Origin: JBDSLU01 sp963844435
GTDB taxonomy: Bacteria; Acidobacteriota; Vicinamibacteria; Vicinamibacterales; Vicinamibacteraceae
Direction: 5' to 3'
Assembly (NCBI GenBank): GCA_963844435.1
Contig: CAWJOG010000001.1
Span: 1-64,000 of the forward strand
Length of the DNA stretch: 64,000 nucleotides
The position numbers and the translations under genes are program-made. Below the pieces are notes generated by a model. That model saw only the letters and a list, made by a program, of their open reading frames with translations, made no database searches and was not told the origin of the DNA. The stretch's first letter is position 1; each line of letters begins with the position of its first letter. This document shows, one piece after another, positions 1 to 8,457 of this stretch.

Positions 1-65
1 CCTCTTCACTATCAAGCGATTCCACGGATTCGTTCGATCCGCCTTCGGGCGGCGGATCGGGCTGA

Positions 66-89
66 TGTGGGAATGGTGTGGGAAAAAAG
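66..89 (+). repeat. Paired TGTGGGAA motifs (left copy)
   Basis: Two TGTGGGAA words lie 11 bases apart here (66 and 77). A similar doublet occurs at 7977-7996, 90 bases before the tRNA-Lys fragment. Paired short direct repeats of this sort are what arm-type binding sites of tyrosine integrases look like, but no integrase gene is present, so the role is a guess. Confidence 0.35.
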
Positions 90-423
90 GCGAGACTCCG
101 CTGCTTCGAGCAGGCTCGACGCGCGCGTGAGGCGCAGCGGCGTCGACCGGAGGTCGCGTGACGTCGTGATGTCGCGTGGCCGACGAAGTCACGAACGTCG
201 TGCAGTTCCGCGGGGGACTCGAGCGGGCGGCAGGCGAACTCACGGCGCAGGCCGTGGAAGTGCAAATCGACGAAGCCGGCGTTCGCGCAGGCGCGCCGCC
301 AAGTCTAGCGGATCCAGGTGATGCGCTCCCCTACTTCGCTGCCGAGGACGTAGGCGTCCGGTTCGAAGTGCTGGCCGTCGGCTTCGGTGCGCCGCGTCTC
401 GAGCATCGCCCGCAGTCGAGCCC

Positions 424-640
424 ATGGGCGGCAGCCGTGCCTCGTGCGTCTTCGACGTCGCGAGCAGCATCCGCTCGGGGCGCGTGATCGAAGTATTTGT
501 CGCAGCTGGTGAGCGTGCACGGGGCGCCGCGCTACCGCGGTCGGACAACGGGCCGGAGTTCATCGCTACTGCGATCTTGCGGTGGTTCCAGACCGCGCAG
601 ATCGAGACGGCGTTCATCGATCGCCGACTATCGGAACGCC
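424..640 (+). pseudogene. Decayed IS3-family (OrfB-like) transposase fragment
   Basis: Short pieces in two forward frames rebuild the DDE integrase core of an IS3-type OrfB. One frame gives IRSGRVIEV, the next gives LSQLVSVHGAPRY from about 497, and the first resumes with RSDNGPEFIATAILRW from about 538. RSDNGPEF is the block around the second catalytic Asp (codon at 544). At least two indels separate the pieces, and the first Asp and the distal Glu region are missing, so it cannot be active. No inverted repeats were found. It marks past insertion activity at this edge of the window. Confidence 0.7.
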
Positions 641-813
641 TTCGAGCGGCTCGTCGTCGAGGACAACAAGGTGACCATGGTCGGCCGCTCGAGTTGTTCG
701 GATGTGCGTCCGGACGGCCGCATTTGTGGGTCGCGAAGAGAGACGACAAGCTCGCTGAGTGGCGTGTCTATGAGGACACGCCGGCCAACCGTCGCGCGCT
801 TGGTATTGCGTAG
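620..813 (+). pseudogene. Possible NTF2/SnoaL-like domain remnant
   Basis: Directly after the transposase fragment two frames give pieces resembling the second half of a SnoaL/NTF2-like fold: YRNAFERLVVEDNKVTMVG in one frame, then DDKLAEWRVYEDTPANRRAL ending at a stop at 813 in another. The KLAEWRVYED string is typical of the last strand of such proteins. There is no start and the frame is broken, so this is a relic at best. The assignment rests on short motifs and is tentative. The rest of 1-423 and 814-1058 shows no gene I can support. Confidence 0.3.
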
Positions 814-1058
814 CAGGCCTCCAGATGACAGGTAGCCCGGAACACCTCGTGGTTGAACACGCCGACTGCTTCATGGTACGGGCGCGGCGGCATCCCGAAC
901 GAGTCCTGCCCCCACTCGAACAGATCCGGCACGTTCCTCTGGCGGATACGTCAACTCTGGGCGACTTTCGGTTCGGAATCCCCGAACTCCGGGCGGAAAC
1001 GTCTCGCTAGCGCGATCCTGTTTGCCGCGGCTCAGCATGGTTGCCGGGAGATTTTGGC

Positions 1059-1070
1059 TAGAATCCGCCC
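1059..1070 (+). promoter_or_regulatory. Putative -10 box of P1 peptidase, leaderless
   Basis: TAGAAT ends 6 bases before the ATG at 1071, so transcription would start at or next to the start codon. No good -35 element is visible. The same arrangement recurs at several other genes in this window. Confidence 0.4.
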
Positions 1071-2285
1071 ATGCGCTCACATCTCGCTCTGCTGGTGACT
1101 CTCCTGACGCTGTCCGGCGTTCTGCAGGCGCAGAAGCCACGAGAGCGTGATCTCAAGTTACCGATCGGCGGCGCCGCAGGGCCACTTGATGCGATTACCG
1201 ACGTGGTCGGGGTGGAGGTGGGTCACACAACATTGATCTCCGGCAGTGGCAAGCTGGTCGTCGGCCAAGGTCCTGTTCGCACGGGCGTCACGATCGTGCA
1301 TCCGCGCGGCCGGGCCAACAACGATCCCGTGTTCGCCGCGTGGTTCACGCTGAACGGCAACGGCGAAATGACCGGCACGACCTGGATTCAGGAAAGCGGC
1401 TTGCTCGAGGGGCCGGTTGCGATCACCAACACGCACAGCGTCGGCGTGGTACGCGACGCGATCATTCAATGGGAGGTCTCGCGGCGAAACGTCCTGCAAC
1501 CGTGGTGGCTGCCCGTTGTCGCCGAAACCTACGACGGGGCGTTGAACGATATCAACGGCTTTCACGTGAAGCCGGAGCACGTGCATGCCGCACTCGACGG
1601 TGCATCGGGCGGCGTGCCGAAAGAAGGCGCGGTAGGCGGCGGCACTGGAATGGTGTGCCACGGTTTCAAAGGCGGCATCGGCACCGCGTCGCGGAAGCTG
1701 CCTGACGCGCAGGGTGGTTACACGGTAGGCGTGCTCGTGCAGTGCAACTACGGCGCCCGTCGCGATCTGCGCATTGCCGGCGTGCCGGTCGGCGAGGAAA
1801 TCCAGGATTTGCTGGGCTGCATCGCCAACAATGATCCACTGCCGCCGAACGCCGCGCGTCCGCGCTGCGGCGCGATGGGTGGCGCCGCGCGGGACGGCAA
1901 TGCGGATCAGGGTTCGATCATCGTGGTCGTGGCGACCGACGCGCCGCTGCTGCCGCACCAACTGAAAAGGATCGCCACCCGAGTGTCGCTTGGGATCGGA
2001 CGGCAAGGCGGCTTCGGCGGCAACAGCTCGGGCGATATCTTCGTCGCGTTTTCCACGGCCAACCCGCGCGCCTGGTTCAACGATCAGCCCGTGACCGATG
2101 TGAAGATGCTGCCAAACGATCGGATCACGCCGCTCTTCCAGGCGACAGCGCAGGCGACAGAGGCAGCCATTACCAACGCTCTGCTCGCTGCGGAGACGAC
2201 GACCGGGGCCAACGATCTGCGGATATACGCGCTGCCGGTGGACCGGATGCTTGGAGTCATGAAGAAGTACGGGCGGTTGCCGTAG
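1071..2285 (+). CDS. P1 family (S58, DmpA-like) aminopeptidase, exported
   Basis: A 404-residue member of the DmpA/ornithine acetyltransferase-fold N-terminal nucleophile hydrolases, which release N-terminal amino acids from peptides or D-amino acid amides. Residues 1-20 form a signal peptide ending at VLQAQ, so it acts outside the cytoplasm. GGGTGM (189-194) and the autocleavage site Gly281-Ser282 within GSIIVVVATDAPLLPHQ are clear; Ser282 would be the nucleophile of the beta chain after self-processing. GNSSGDIF (317-324) is also family-typical. The length is normal and the gene is intact. There is no Shine-Dalgarno sequence, which fits a leaderless start at 1071. It is transcribed alone; the downstream receptor gene is convergent. 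Confidence 0.9.
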   Translation: MRSHLALLVTLLTLSGVLQAQKPRERDLKLPIGGAAGPLDAITDVVGVEVGHTTLISGSGKLVVGQGPVRTGVTIVHPRGRANNDPVFAAWFTLNGNGEMTGTTWIQESGLLEGPVAITNTHSVGVVRDAIIQWEVSRRNVLQPWWLPVVAETYDGALNDINGFHVKPEHVHAALDGASGGVPKEGAVGGGTGMVCHGFKGGIGTASRKLPDAQGGYTVGVLVQCNYGARRDLRIAGVPVGEEIQDLLGCIANNDPLPPNAARPRCGAMGGAARDGNADQGSIIVVVATDAPLLPHQLKRIATRVSLGIGRQGGFGGNSSGDIFVAFSTANPRAWFNDQPVTDVKMLPNDRITPLFQATAQATEAAITNALLAAETTTGANDLRIYALPVDRMLGVMKKYGRLP

Positions 2286-2570
2286 TTTGCCTCGACGGCG
2301 TTACTCCCCGACAAACGCCGCAGCGTAGAGCGATCAGGGGGCTCCCAGAGCAGGGGTCCGGGCGCGACTAATCTAAAAGGCGCCTTTGGCGATGGGCGCC
2401 GGAGCGGCGGGCATCCGCTCAGGAAGTCCTCCACGTCCAGCGCAGCGACTGCCAGCAAGTCAGCGCGCATCCGAGCGCGGTGCGGCGACGCAGGAATCTC
2501 AGGCCTTCGACGAACACGTCGCCGAACGCCACGAGCCACACCGGAGACCGAACATCGACGACGGTGAGCG

Positions 2571-5500
2571 TCAGAAGCTGTACTTCAACCCGATCTGCAT
2601 CTTGCGCGACCCGCTGATGACCGTGTTCCGAATCCGGCCGAAAGTGCTGGACGTCACGGTCGCCGTCGGAAAACCAAACGTCGGCGTGTTGGTCACGTTG
2701 GTCGCATCCACCCGGAACTCGAACGTGTGGCTGCCGGCCAGACGCGTCCGCTTGACGAAGGCCAGGTCAAGGTTGAACGAGCCCGGCCCGACGAAGCCGT
2801 TGCGACCGCTGCTGCCGAAGTCGCCCGCCGCCGGAATGCCGAACGCGGCGCGCTCCTCCGGTGAAAGGTACCAGACGAGCCCGCCCTCGTCGTGGACGCT
2901 GCCTTCGGAGCCATCGCAGCCGCTGCAGTCGGCGGGCGTCTGCACCACGTTCGATAGCGTATTGGCGCCCGAGTAGATGGTGTACGGGCGTCCGCTCTGC
3001 ACGGTCAGGAAGCCGGCCAGTTCCCAGCCACCGAGGATTCGGCCGAGTGCACCGTTCGTGTTGCCGCCGATCCACTTGCCGGGACCGAAGGGCAGCTCGG
3101 TCACGAAGCTCGCCTGGACGATGTGTCGCCGATCGAAGTCGGAGGGCGCGAAGTTCAGCGAACGATCGTTGATGTCGAACGGCGTGCTGGACGCCGACTG
3201 CGCGGCACCGGTGCCGACGACCGTGAACGCCGGATCGAACGAGCGGGTATCCTGCGACTTCGCCAGCGTGTAGGCGAGCAGGTAGCCAGCACCGCCACGG
3301 AAGCGCCGCTCGAGCTTCAGCTGCAGCGCGTGGTAGCGCGACCAGTCCCCGGAATCGATGACCGAGAGCGCCGCGTTCGAGCCGCTGCCCAGGAACTGCG
3401 GATACCGATAGAAGAAGTACGGTCCGAGGCCGGAGAGCTCGGCCAGCGTCCGGCCGCCCTGCAGACGGCTGCCCAGCGCGCCTGCGAGCGCCGCCACGGA
3501 GTTCTGCTGCAGATTTGTCGCGAACTGCCGCCGCACGAACTGCGATCCGGTTTCGCCGGCCGCCCGCCGCGTGTCCGGGCCGAGCAGCTGGTTCATCAGC
3601 GGGCTGTCGCCGCCCGCCTTGACGACGTTGAACGCGTCGAGGAAGCCGTTGCCGAAGATCTCGGCCTGATTGACGTCATACGCGCCGAAGAGGTTCTCGG
3701 CGCGCCGGCCGATGTAGGAGGCCTCGAACACGTTGCCCTTGAACACTTCGCGCTGGTAGTTGATCGCCCAGCCGTGCGTCAGCGGCGACTCGAACTCCGT
3801 GTCCATCACGCGCATCGTCCCGCCGGAGACGGTCGGCGTCAGCGCGTCGATCGGCGTGAACGTCGGCTGCAGCGACGGCACGCTGCCGAGCCGTCCGCCG
3901 CCCGTGCCGTACGGCGTGTTGGTCACGCCGGTCGTGATGCCCGGAATGCTCTGCAGGATCGCCGACGAGATCGCGAACGTGTTGATCCGGTCGTAGGCCA
4001 GCCGATAGTTGGCGCGAATCACCTGCTTGCTGCTCCCCGTCGGATCCCACGCGAAGCCGACGGACGGCGCGAAGTTGTTCATGTCGTCGTCGTAGAGCGG
4101 CGCGTCGATCCAGGTGAGGGCGTTGGTCGGCGCTTCGCCTACCGCCACACGCTGGTTCGGGCGCCGGATCAGCCCCTCCTCGTTGCGGGGCGACAGCTTG
4201 GCTTCCCAGCGCAGACCGAGATCGATGGTGAGGTTCTGGGCCGGCTTCCAGGTGTCCTGCAGGAAGACGTCGATCTCCGGATACGTCGTCGCGAACACGA
4301 ACGGCGTGCCGCCCGGGGCGTAGGCGCTGCCGGTCGAGACGAAGCCCTGCGAAATCTGTCCGACGCGGCCGAGCAGGAAATTGACGCTCGATTCGAGCGC
4401 CGGCCGATCGTTGGCCTGCTGGATGTTGGCCGGCAGGTTGAACGCAGTCGGATCGACGGTGTTGGTCGTGGTGCTGAAGTTCACGCTCGGCGTGACGTTG
4501 CTGCCGCTCACCGAGCCGCGGATGTCCTCGTGCGTCTGCAGGCGGACGTTGAGCCCCAGCTTGAAGCTGTGCGCGCCACGGTTGTAGCTCGTGTTGTTTA
4601 CGACCTGCAGCGTGTTCAGCGTGCGCAGGTTGCCGACCGCGAACGACTCCGGCAACGTGACTGGCGCGCCGCTGAATTCGAGCCGGCTGGTGTCCGCCGT
4701 CGGCGTGATGAAGTCGAAGGTGAAGTGGTTGCCGCCGACGACGAACTCGTTCACGACGTTGTTGCTGGGGTTCCAGCGCCAGTTGGCGGCCACGTTCCAC
4801 GGATCGCGGAACGTGTCGACGAGGCACGGCTGCCCCGGGAAGGGCGGCGAGCCGAGGTTGACCTCGTCGCAGATCGTGTTCTGCGCGCCCTTGGAGTAGC
4901 GGACGAAGGTGTAGTGCTTCGGGTTGAAGACGTAGTCGACCTTGAAGGAGAGGTCGTACTGTTCTTCCTTCTCGAGCGGGGCGAAGGTGTAGCCGGCCGT
5001 GTTCAGGCCGTCCCCCACGGTGAAGTTGTTCGGCAGCGGCGTCAGATTGACGGTCCGGCGGATATCGGGATGGATGCCGAGCCGCTGCGGGTCGTTGCCC
5101 GGGATGTTGTACGTGCCGACGTTCAGCCCGGGCAGCACGTTGCCGCTGGCGTCAACCGAGGCGTTCGCCGTGCCGGCGGCGCCGTTGCGGCCGCCGACGA
5201 CGTAGCGCCACTGCCCCTCACGCGCGCTCTGCGTGTAGACGGTACGCGTGAGCGTCTGGGTCTGCTCGGCGCGCAGAATCTGCAGGTTCGTGAAGAAGAA
5301 CGCCTTGTTGCGCTTGATCGGGCCGCCGATGCTGAAACCGTAGATGTCCTGGACGAACTCGCGTTTCGGGAGGCTGTCGATGTTGAACTCCCACTCGTTG
5401 GCGTTGAGCCAAGGCCGGCGGCCGAAGTAGAAGCCCGTGCCCTGGAAACGGTTCGACCCCGATCGCGAGATCATGGCGACCTGGCCGCCGCTGTTGCGCC

Positions 5501-6197
5501 CGTACTCGGCGGTGGTGTTGCCGGTCAGCACCTTGAATTCCGCCAGCGAGTCCGGGTTCGTGCGCAGCGGCGCGAAGTTGGAGCCGCCGGCGCTCGTCTC
5601 ATTGACGTCGATCCCGTCCAGCGTGAAGTTCCAGGAGCGATCCCGGGCCCCGTTCACGTGGACGCCGCCGCCTGTGTTGGCCCCCGACACGACGCCGGGC
5701 TGCGTGGTCACGAGCGAGAGCGGATTGCGGCCCCGCGTGCCGACGATGGGCAGTGTCTCCACGGCCTTCTGGTCGATGACGCTGCCGAGGTTCCCCGACG
5801 TGCTGAGCTGCACCAGCTCGCCGCCGGCCACTACCTGCACGCTCTCCGCGAGCGTGCCGGTTTCGAGCGTGGCATTGAGGGTCGTCGGCTCGCCGATGCG
5901 AACGATGTTTCCCGTGGACACGAAGGTCTTGAATCCCTGGATCTCGACCTTCACGGTGTAGGGGCCGACCTGCACCGCTTCGAACGTGTACGTCCCGGAG
6001 TAACTCGACACCGTGGTGAAGGCGACGCCCGTCCCCTCGCTGGTGAGCGTAATGGCGGCGCCAGGAATGCGAGCGCCCGTCGAGTCAGAGATGACACCTG
6101 TGACGCGGGACGTGGTGCCCTGGGCCCACGCCGGCGACACTCCCGGACACAGGGCCATTGCCAACAAGGCAGGCAGAAGACGACACAGCCTCTGCAT
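2571..6197 (-). CDS. TonB-dependent receptor with CarboxypepD_reg-like domain
   Basis: A 1208-residue outer-membrane protein of the large acidobacterial TonB-dependent transporter type, probably importing oligosaccharides or other large ligands; the substrate is unknown. In order: signal peptide (1-26, ending AWAQ), a carboxypeptidase-regulatory-like beta-sandwich (about 30-110, with GARIPGAAITL), a plug domain (about 130-250; NPLSLVTTQPGV, TLDGIDVN, TAEYGRNSGGQV), then a long beta-barrel ending in the aromatic C-terminus KMQIGLKYSF. The start follows a strong GGAGGG Shine-Dalgarno, 8 bases upstream. A decayed relative of the barrel end lies just upstream on the same strand at 6385-6690, so this locus has held two receptors. 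No SusD-like partner is adjacent. Confidence 0.92.
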   Translation of the reverse strand: MQRLCRLLPALLAMALCPGVSPAWAQGTTSRVTGVISDSTGARIPGAAITLTSEGTGVAFTTVSSYSGTYTFEAVQVGPYTVKVEIQGFKTFVSTGNIVRIGEPTTLNATLETGTLAESVQVVAGGELVQLSTSGNLGSVIDQKAVETLPIVGTRGRNPLSLVTTQPGVVSGANTGGGVHVNGARDRSWNFTLDGIDVNETSAGGSNFAPLRTNPDSLAEFKVLTGNTTAEYGRNSGGQVAMISRSGSNRFQGTGFYFGRRPWLNANEWEFNIDSLPKREFVQDIYGFSIGGPIKRNKAFFFTNLQILRAEQTQTLTRTVYTQSAREGQWRYVVGGRNGAAGTANASVDASGNVLPGLNVGTYNIPGNDPQRLGIHPDIRRTVNLTPLPNNFTVGDGLNTAGYTFAPLEKEEQYDLSFKVDYVFNPKHYTFVRYSKGAQNTICDEVNLGSPPFPGQPCLVDTFRDPWNVAANWRWNPSNNVVNEFVVGGNHFTFDFITPTADTSRLEFSGAPVTLPESFAVGNLRTLNTLQVVNNTSYNRGAHSFKLGLNVRLQTHEDIRGSVSGSNVTPSVNFSTTTNTVDPTAFNLPANIQQANDRPALESSVNFLLGRVGQISQGFVSTGSAYAPGGTPFVFATTYPEIDVFLQDTWKPAQNLTIDLGLRWEAKLSPRNEEGLIRRPNQRVAVGEAPTNALTWIDAPLYDDDMNNFAPSVGFAWDPTGSSKQVIRANYRLAYDRINTFAISSAILQSIPGITTGVTNTPYGTGGGRLGSVPSLQPTFTPIDALTPTVSGGTMRVMDTEFESPLTHGWAINYQREVFKGNVFEASYIGRRAENLFGAYDVNQAEIFGNGFLDAFNVVKAGGDSPLMNQLLGPDTRRAAGETGSQFVRRQFATNLQQNSVAALAGALGSRLQGGRTLAELSGLGPYFFYRYPQFLGSGSNAALSVIDSGDWSRYHALQLKLERRFRGGAGYLLAYTLAKSQDTRSFDPAFTVVGTGAAQSASSTPFDINDRSLNFAPSDFDRRHIVQASFVTELPFGPGKWIGGNTNGALGRILGGWELAGFLTVQSGRPYTIYSGANTLSNVVQTPADCSGCDGSEGSVHDEGGLVWYLSPEERAAFGIPAAGDFGSSGRNGFVGPGSFNLDLAFVKRTRLAGSHTFEFRVDATNVTNTPTFGFPTATVTSSTFGRIRNTVISGSRKMQIGLKYSF

Positions 6198-6384
6198 GAA
6201 GTCACCCTCCCCAAACAGAAATGTGGGCCTGAGACTCGAGCGTTAGGCGACGAGCGAGGAACGAAGTGATCCGAACCCGGTCAAGTCGCCCGAATGCTAC
6301 ATGCGGGCGGTTCGGGCGTCAAAGAACGATTCCGCAAGTCGGCTGTGCCGACCACAGAGGTAGGCCTGGCACTCGACGCGACGA

Positions 6385-6690
6385 CTAGAACAACAGCTTC
6401 GCAGCGAACTGCAGCTGGCGTGCGGGGAACGACGATCGGATCGTGTCGACCGCGCCGCTGTTGCGGTCGCCGTTGGGCAGGCCGACGTTGGTCTTGTTCA
6501 GGCCACGTTGAACGCTTCGGCGCGAATCTCCAGCGACGCGCCCTGGCGGAACGGCAGCCCGAAGCTTCTTGGATGCCCAGATCGAGCGGATAGAAGGCGT
6601 AGCCGCGGACGCTGTTCCGGCCGGCGTTGCCGAACGGCGCCGTAGCCGGCGGCAGGGTGATGTTTGGCGCGGTTGAATTGGTTGCGACAT
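6385..6690 (-). pseudogene. C-terminal remnant of a second TonB-dependent receptor
   Basis: Minus-strand frames rebuild the end of another giant receptor: PFGNAGRNSVRGYAFYPLDL, then after a frameshift SLEIRAEAFNV-like text, then after a second shift LNKTNVGLPNGDRNSG and the terminal RQLQFAAKLLF before a stop at 6385. The closing QLQFAAKLLF is the usual barrel-end signature of these receptors. Everything upstream of the last 100 or so residues is missing, so this is a dead fragment, perhaps left by recombination with the neighbouring intact receptor. Confidence 0.75.
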
Positions 6691-6894
6691 CACATGGGTG
6701 GCGGCTTGCTCCCGTAGTGGTTCAGGAGAGTCGGAACTGCTTCGGCCGGCCGGCATCGTCCCTGCCGTACACCATCCGGAATGCCACCTACAAAGGGGCG
6801 ATCGTGGCTGATCATCGGCTCGCCCGCGGGTCGGCGTCGACACCGGAGAGACCCCCGCTGTACGTCAGCCCTCGCGAGGACGGCCGGCTGTCGT
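6691..6894. other. Intergenic stretch with no recognisable gene
   Basis: Between the receptor remnant and the toxin-antitoxin promoter I see no coding frame with family motifs and no repeat. It is probably non-coding or too decayed to name. Confidence 0.4.
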
Positions 6895-6938
6895 TTGACG
6901 TAGCGAGCCATGTGGCTCATAATTATTGGCCACATGGC
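6895..6938 (+). promoter_or_regulatory. Toxin-antitoxin promoter and palindromic operator
   Basis: TTGACG (6895-6900) and CATAAT (6918-6923) are spaced by exactly 17 bases, an excellent sigma70 promoter. A perfect 10-bp inverted repeat, GCCATGTGGC (6907-6916) and GCCACATGGC (6929-6938), brackets the -10 box. The right arm contains the ATG (6934) of the antitoxin. A protein bound here would block polymerase, which suits autorepression by the Xre antitoxin. Transcription would start near 6930, so the message is almost leaderless. Confidence 0.75.
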
Positions 6939-7461
6939 GTCAGCACCGACTTCGCAGGCCACGACTCATCACTCGGCTGACGCAGCCAGGGTCGAGACGA
7001 CCAAGGACGTGGAACGCTTCCGTCAGTTCCTCGACCAGGGAGCGCCCGGGCCGCTCGCCTATGTCGTGCTGCTGGGACTCGAGACGTTCGCGGCCCACGA
7101 CCTCCTCAAGACGGTCGGAAGAGGCCTCCTGTACCGGACGTTCGAACGGTTCCAGCGCAACACCGGTCTGCCGCTCGAGCCACTGCTCGCGTGGATCGGC
7201 ATTCCCCGCCGCACCCTGACCCGCCGCAAACGCGAGGGGCGCTTCCTGCCTGACGAATCCGATCGCCTGCTGCGAGCCACTCGGCTCTTTGGTCGGACGC
7301 TCGAGCTGTTCGAAGGTGACCGCCAGGCGGCCACCGACTGGCTCACGACCGCGCAGCCGGCGCTCGGCGGCGCCACGCCGCTCAGTCTGGCCAGGACGGA
7401 TGTCGGTGCCCGCGAGGTCGAACGACTCATCCATCGGCTCGAACACGGCGTCTTCTCGTAG
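6934..7461 (+). CDS. Xre/MbcA/ParS-family antitoxin
   Basis: A 175-residue antitoxin that neutralises the RES toxin encoded next and probably represses the operon. A central Xre-like helix-turn-helix region (IGIPRRTLTRRKREG) is followed by the C-terminal toxin-binding domain (DUF2384): FGRTLELFEGDRQAATDWL, then LGGATPLSLARTDVGAREVE near the C-terminus. The reading frame is open from an ATG at 6910, but that ATG lies in the promoter spacer, so 6934 is chosen. The stop codon overlaps the toxin's GTG by one base (TAGTG), which implies translational coupling. Confidence 0.88.
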   Translation: MASAPTSQATTHHSADAARVETTKDVERFRQFLDQGAPGPLAYVVLLGLETFAAHDLLKTVGRGLLYRTFERFQRNTGLPLEPLLAWIGIPRRTLTRRKREGRFLPDESDRLLRATRLFGRTLELFEGDRQAATDWLTTAQPALGGATPLSLARTDVGAREVERLIHRLEHGVFS

Positions 7462-7925
7462 TGACGACGGCCTGGCGCATCGTCAAGGCACGGCACGCGG
7501 CCAACGCCTTCGATGGCGCAGGGGCCAGCCTCGAAGGTGGCCGCTGGAATGCGCCCGGCTCACCGATGGTGTACACGGCCGGCAGTGCTGCGCTGGCCGC
7601 GCTTGAAATGCTGGTGCACCTCGGCAGGGGGGCCACGCTTCCGGCCTACGTGCTCATCGCCTGCTCGTTCGACGAGACGCTCGTGTCCCGACTCGATCGA
7701 TTGCGACTGCCCGCGCATTGGCGCTCATATCCGGCACCGCCCGAACTGCAACTCCTCGGTGGCGAGTGGCTCAAGCGGGGCACGTCGCCGGTTCTCGAAG
7801 TGCCGAGCGCCGTCATTCCCAGCGAACCCAACTACCTGCTCAATCCTCGGCATCGAGACTTCGCCTCGGTCACGTTGTCGCCGCCAGAACCATTCGAGTT
7901 CGACTTCCGATTGCTGAGACTCTGA
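7461..7925 (+). CDS. RES-domain toxin
   Basis: A 154-residue RES-family toxin. Characterised members deplete NAD+ and stop growth. The family signatures are visible: RIVKARHAANAFDGAG at the start, GGRWNAPGSPMVYTAGSAAL with the conserved Arg and Tyr, ALEMLVHL with the conserved Glu, and a Ser-containing HWRSYPAP segment that should supply the third signature residue. It closes with the usual NYLLNPRHRDF. It starts with GTG overlapping the antitoxin stop, a standard two-gene module. Its place next to a tRNA fragment suggests arrival with a mobile element. Confidence 0.9.
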   Translation: MTTAWRIVKARHAANAFDGAGASLEGGRWNAPGSPMVYTAGSAALAALEMLVHLGRGATLPAYVLIACSFDETLVSRLDRLRLPAHWRSYPAPPELQLLGGEWLKRGTSPVLEVPSAVIPSEPNYLLNPRHRDFASVTLSPPEPFEFDFRLLRL

Positions 7926-7976
7926 ACGCGATTCCGTCAGTGAGCGACGATGCCGAGAACAACGGGCATCGTCGTC

Positions 7977-7996
7977 GTGTGGGAAAATGTGGGAAT
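7977..7996 (+). repeat. Paired TGTGGGAA motifs (right copy)
   Basis: TGTGGGAA occurs twice, 11 bases apart, echoing the doublet at 66-89. The position between the toxin gene and the tRNA-Lys fragment is where integrase arm sites of a tRNA-targeting element would sit. This is an inference; no integrase is in the window. Confidence 0.35.
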
Positions 7997-8085
7997 ACTT
8001 CCGTACGAAGCGTTCCTTCCAATCCACACGAGTCGTTGAATAGTTCGGACAATCACGATCCGCCACCGTCTGATCCGGGCTTTTT

Positions 8086-8135
8086 GCGGTCTCTTAATCT
8101 GTTGGTTGAGGGTTCGACTCCCTCCCGGCTCACCA
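8086..8135 (+). tRNA. Partial tRNA-Lys(CTT), 3' part only (att-like remnant)
   Basis: The 3' portion of a tRNA is clear: anticodon loop CTCTTAA (8091-8097, anticodon CTT at 8093-8095), T stem GAGGG (8108-8112), loop TTCGACT, T stem CCCTC (8120-8124), acceptor strand CCGGCTC, discriminator A and encoded CCA (8133-8135). No matching 5' acceptor strand (GAGCCGG) or D arm is present upstream, and the 5' side of the anticodon stem pairs badly, so it cannot make a tRNA. Such a fragment is what integration into a tRNA gene leaves at one end of an element. A hairpin, GCTCGC-TCCC-GCGAGC (8152-8167), follows it. Confidence 0.8.
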
Positions 8136-8457
8136 TTCGACTCGCCTTTCAGCTCGCTCCCGCGAGCCGAAGGCTCTCTCATGGCGAGCCATCAGACAGG
8201 TCGAATTCCCTGAGGAAAACGGCGACTTCCTAGGCCGGCCGCCCGACTCAGGGCATAATCTCAGCCAATCGCCCCTGTCGCGTAGGCACAAAGCCATTGC
8301 CGGTTCGGCGAATCCCCAGATGTCTTTGCCGTCCCTCACTCGATTGGGAACGTACAACGACCGGACCATGCTCGGAAGGGGCGGCACGCTCGCAGCACGT
8401 ATCCAGCGACAGCGTCTTGACCTTCAGCTCAGGCGTCCGTCACGTAAACGGCTGGCG
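8136..8457. other. Intergenic region after the tRNA remnant
   Basis: It holds the hairpin at 8152-8167 and a GACTCGCCT word also seen in the tandem repeat at 11187-11195. No supported gene. A minus-strand piece reading VRDGKDIWGF near 8310-8340 hints at a decayed gene that I cannot name. Confidence 0.4.

Noticed and set aside
3123..6269. A 1048-codon plus-strand open frame
   Set aside because: It is the antisense of the TonB-dependent receptor. High GC keeps the opposite frame open; the Arg/Val-rich text has no domains.
6910..6933. Upstream ATG at 6910 as the antitoxin start
   Set aside because: It lies in the -35/-10 spacer, before the predicted transcription start.
8086..8135. Functional tRNA-Lys gene
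   Set aside because: No 5' acceptor strand, D arm or proper anticodon stem precedes the preserved 3' part.
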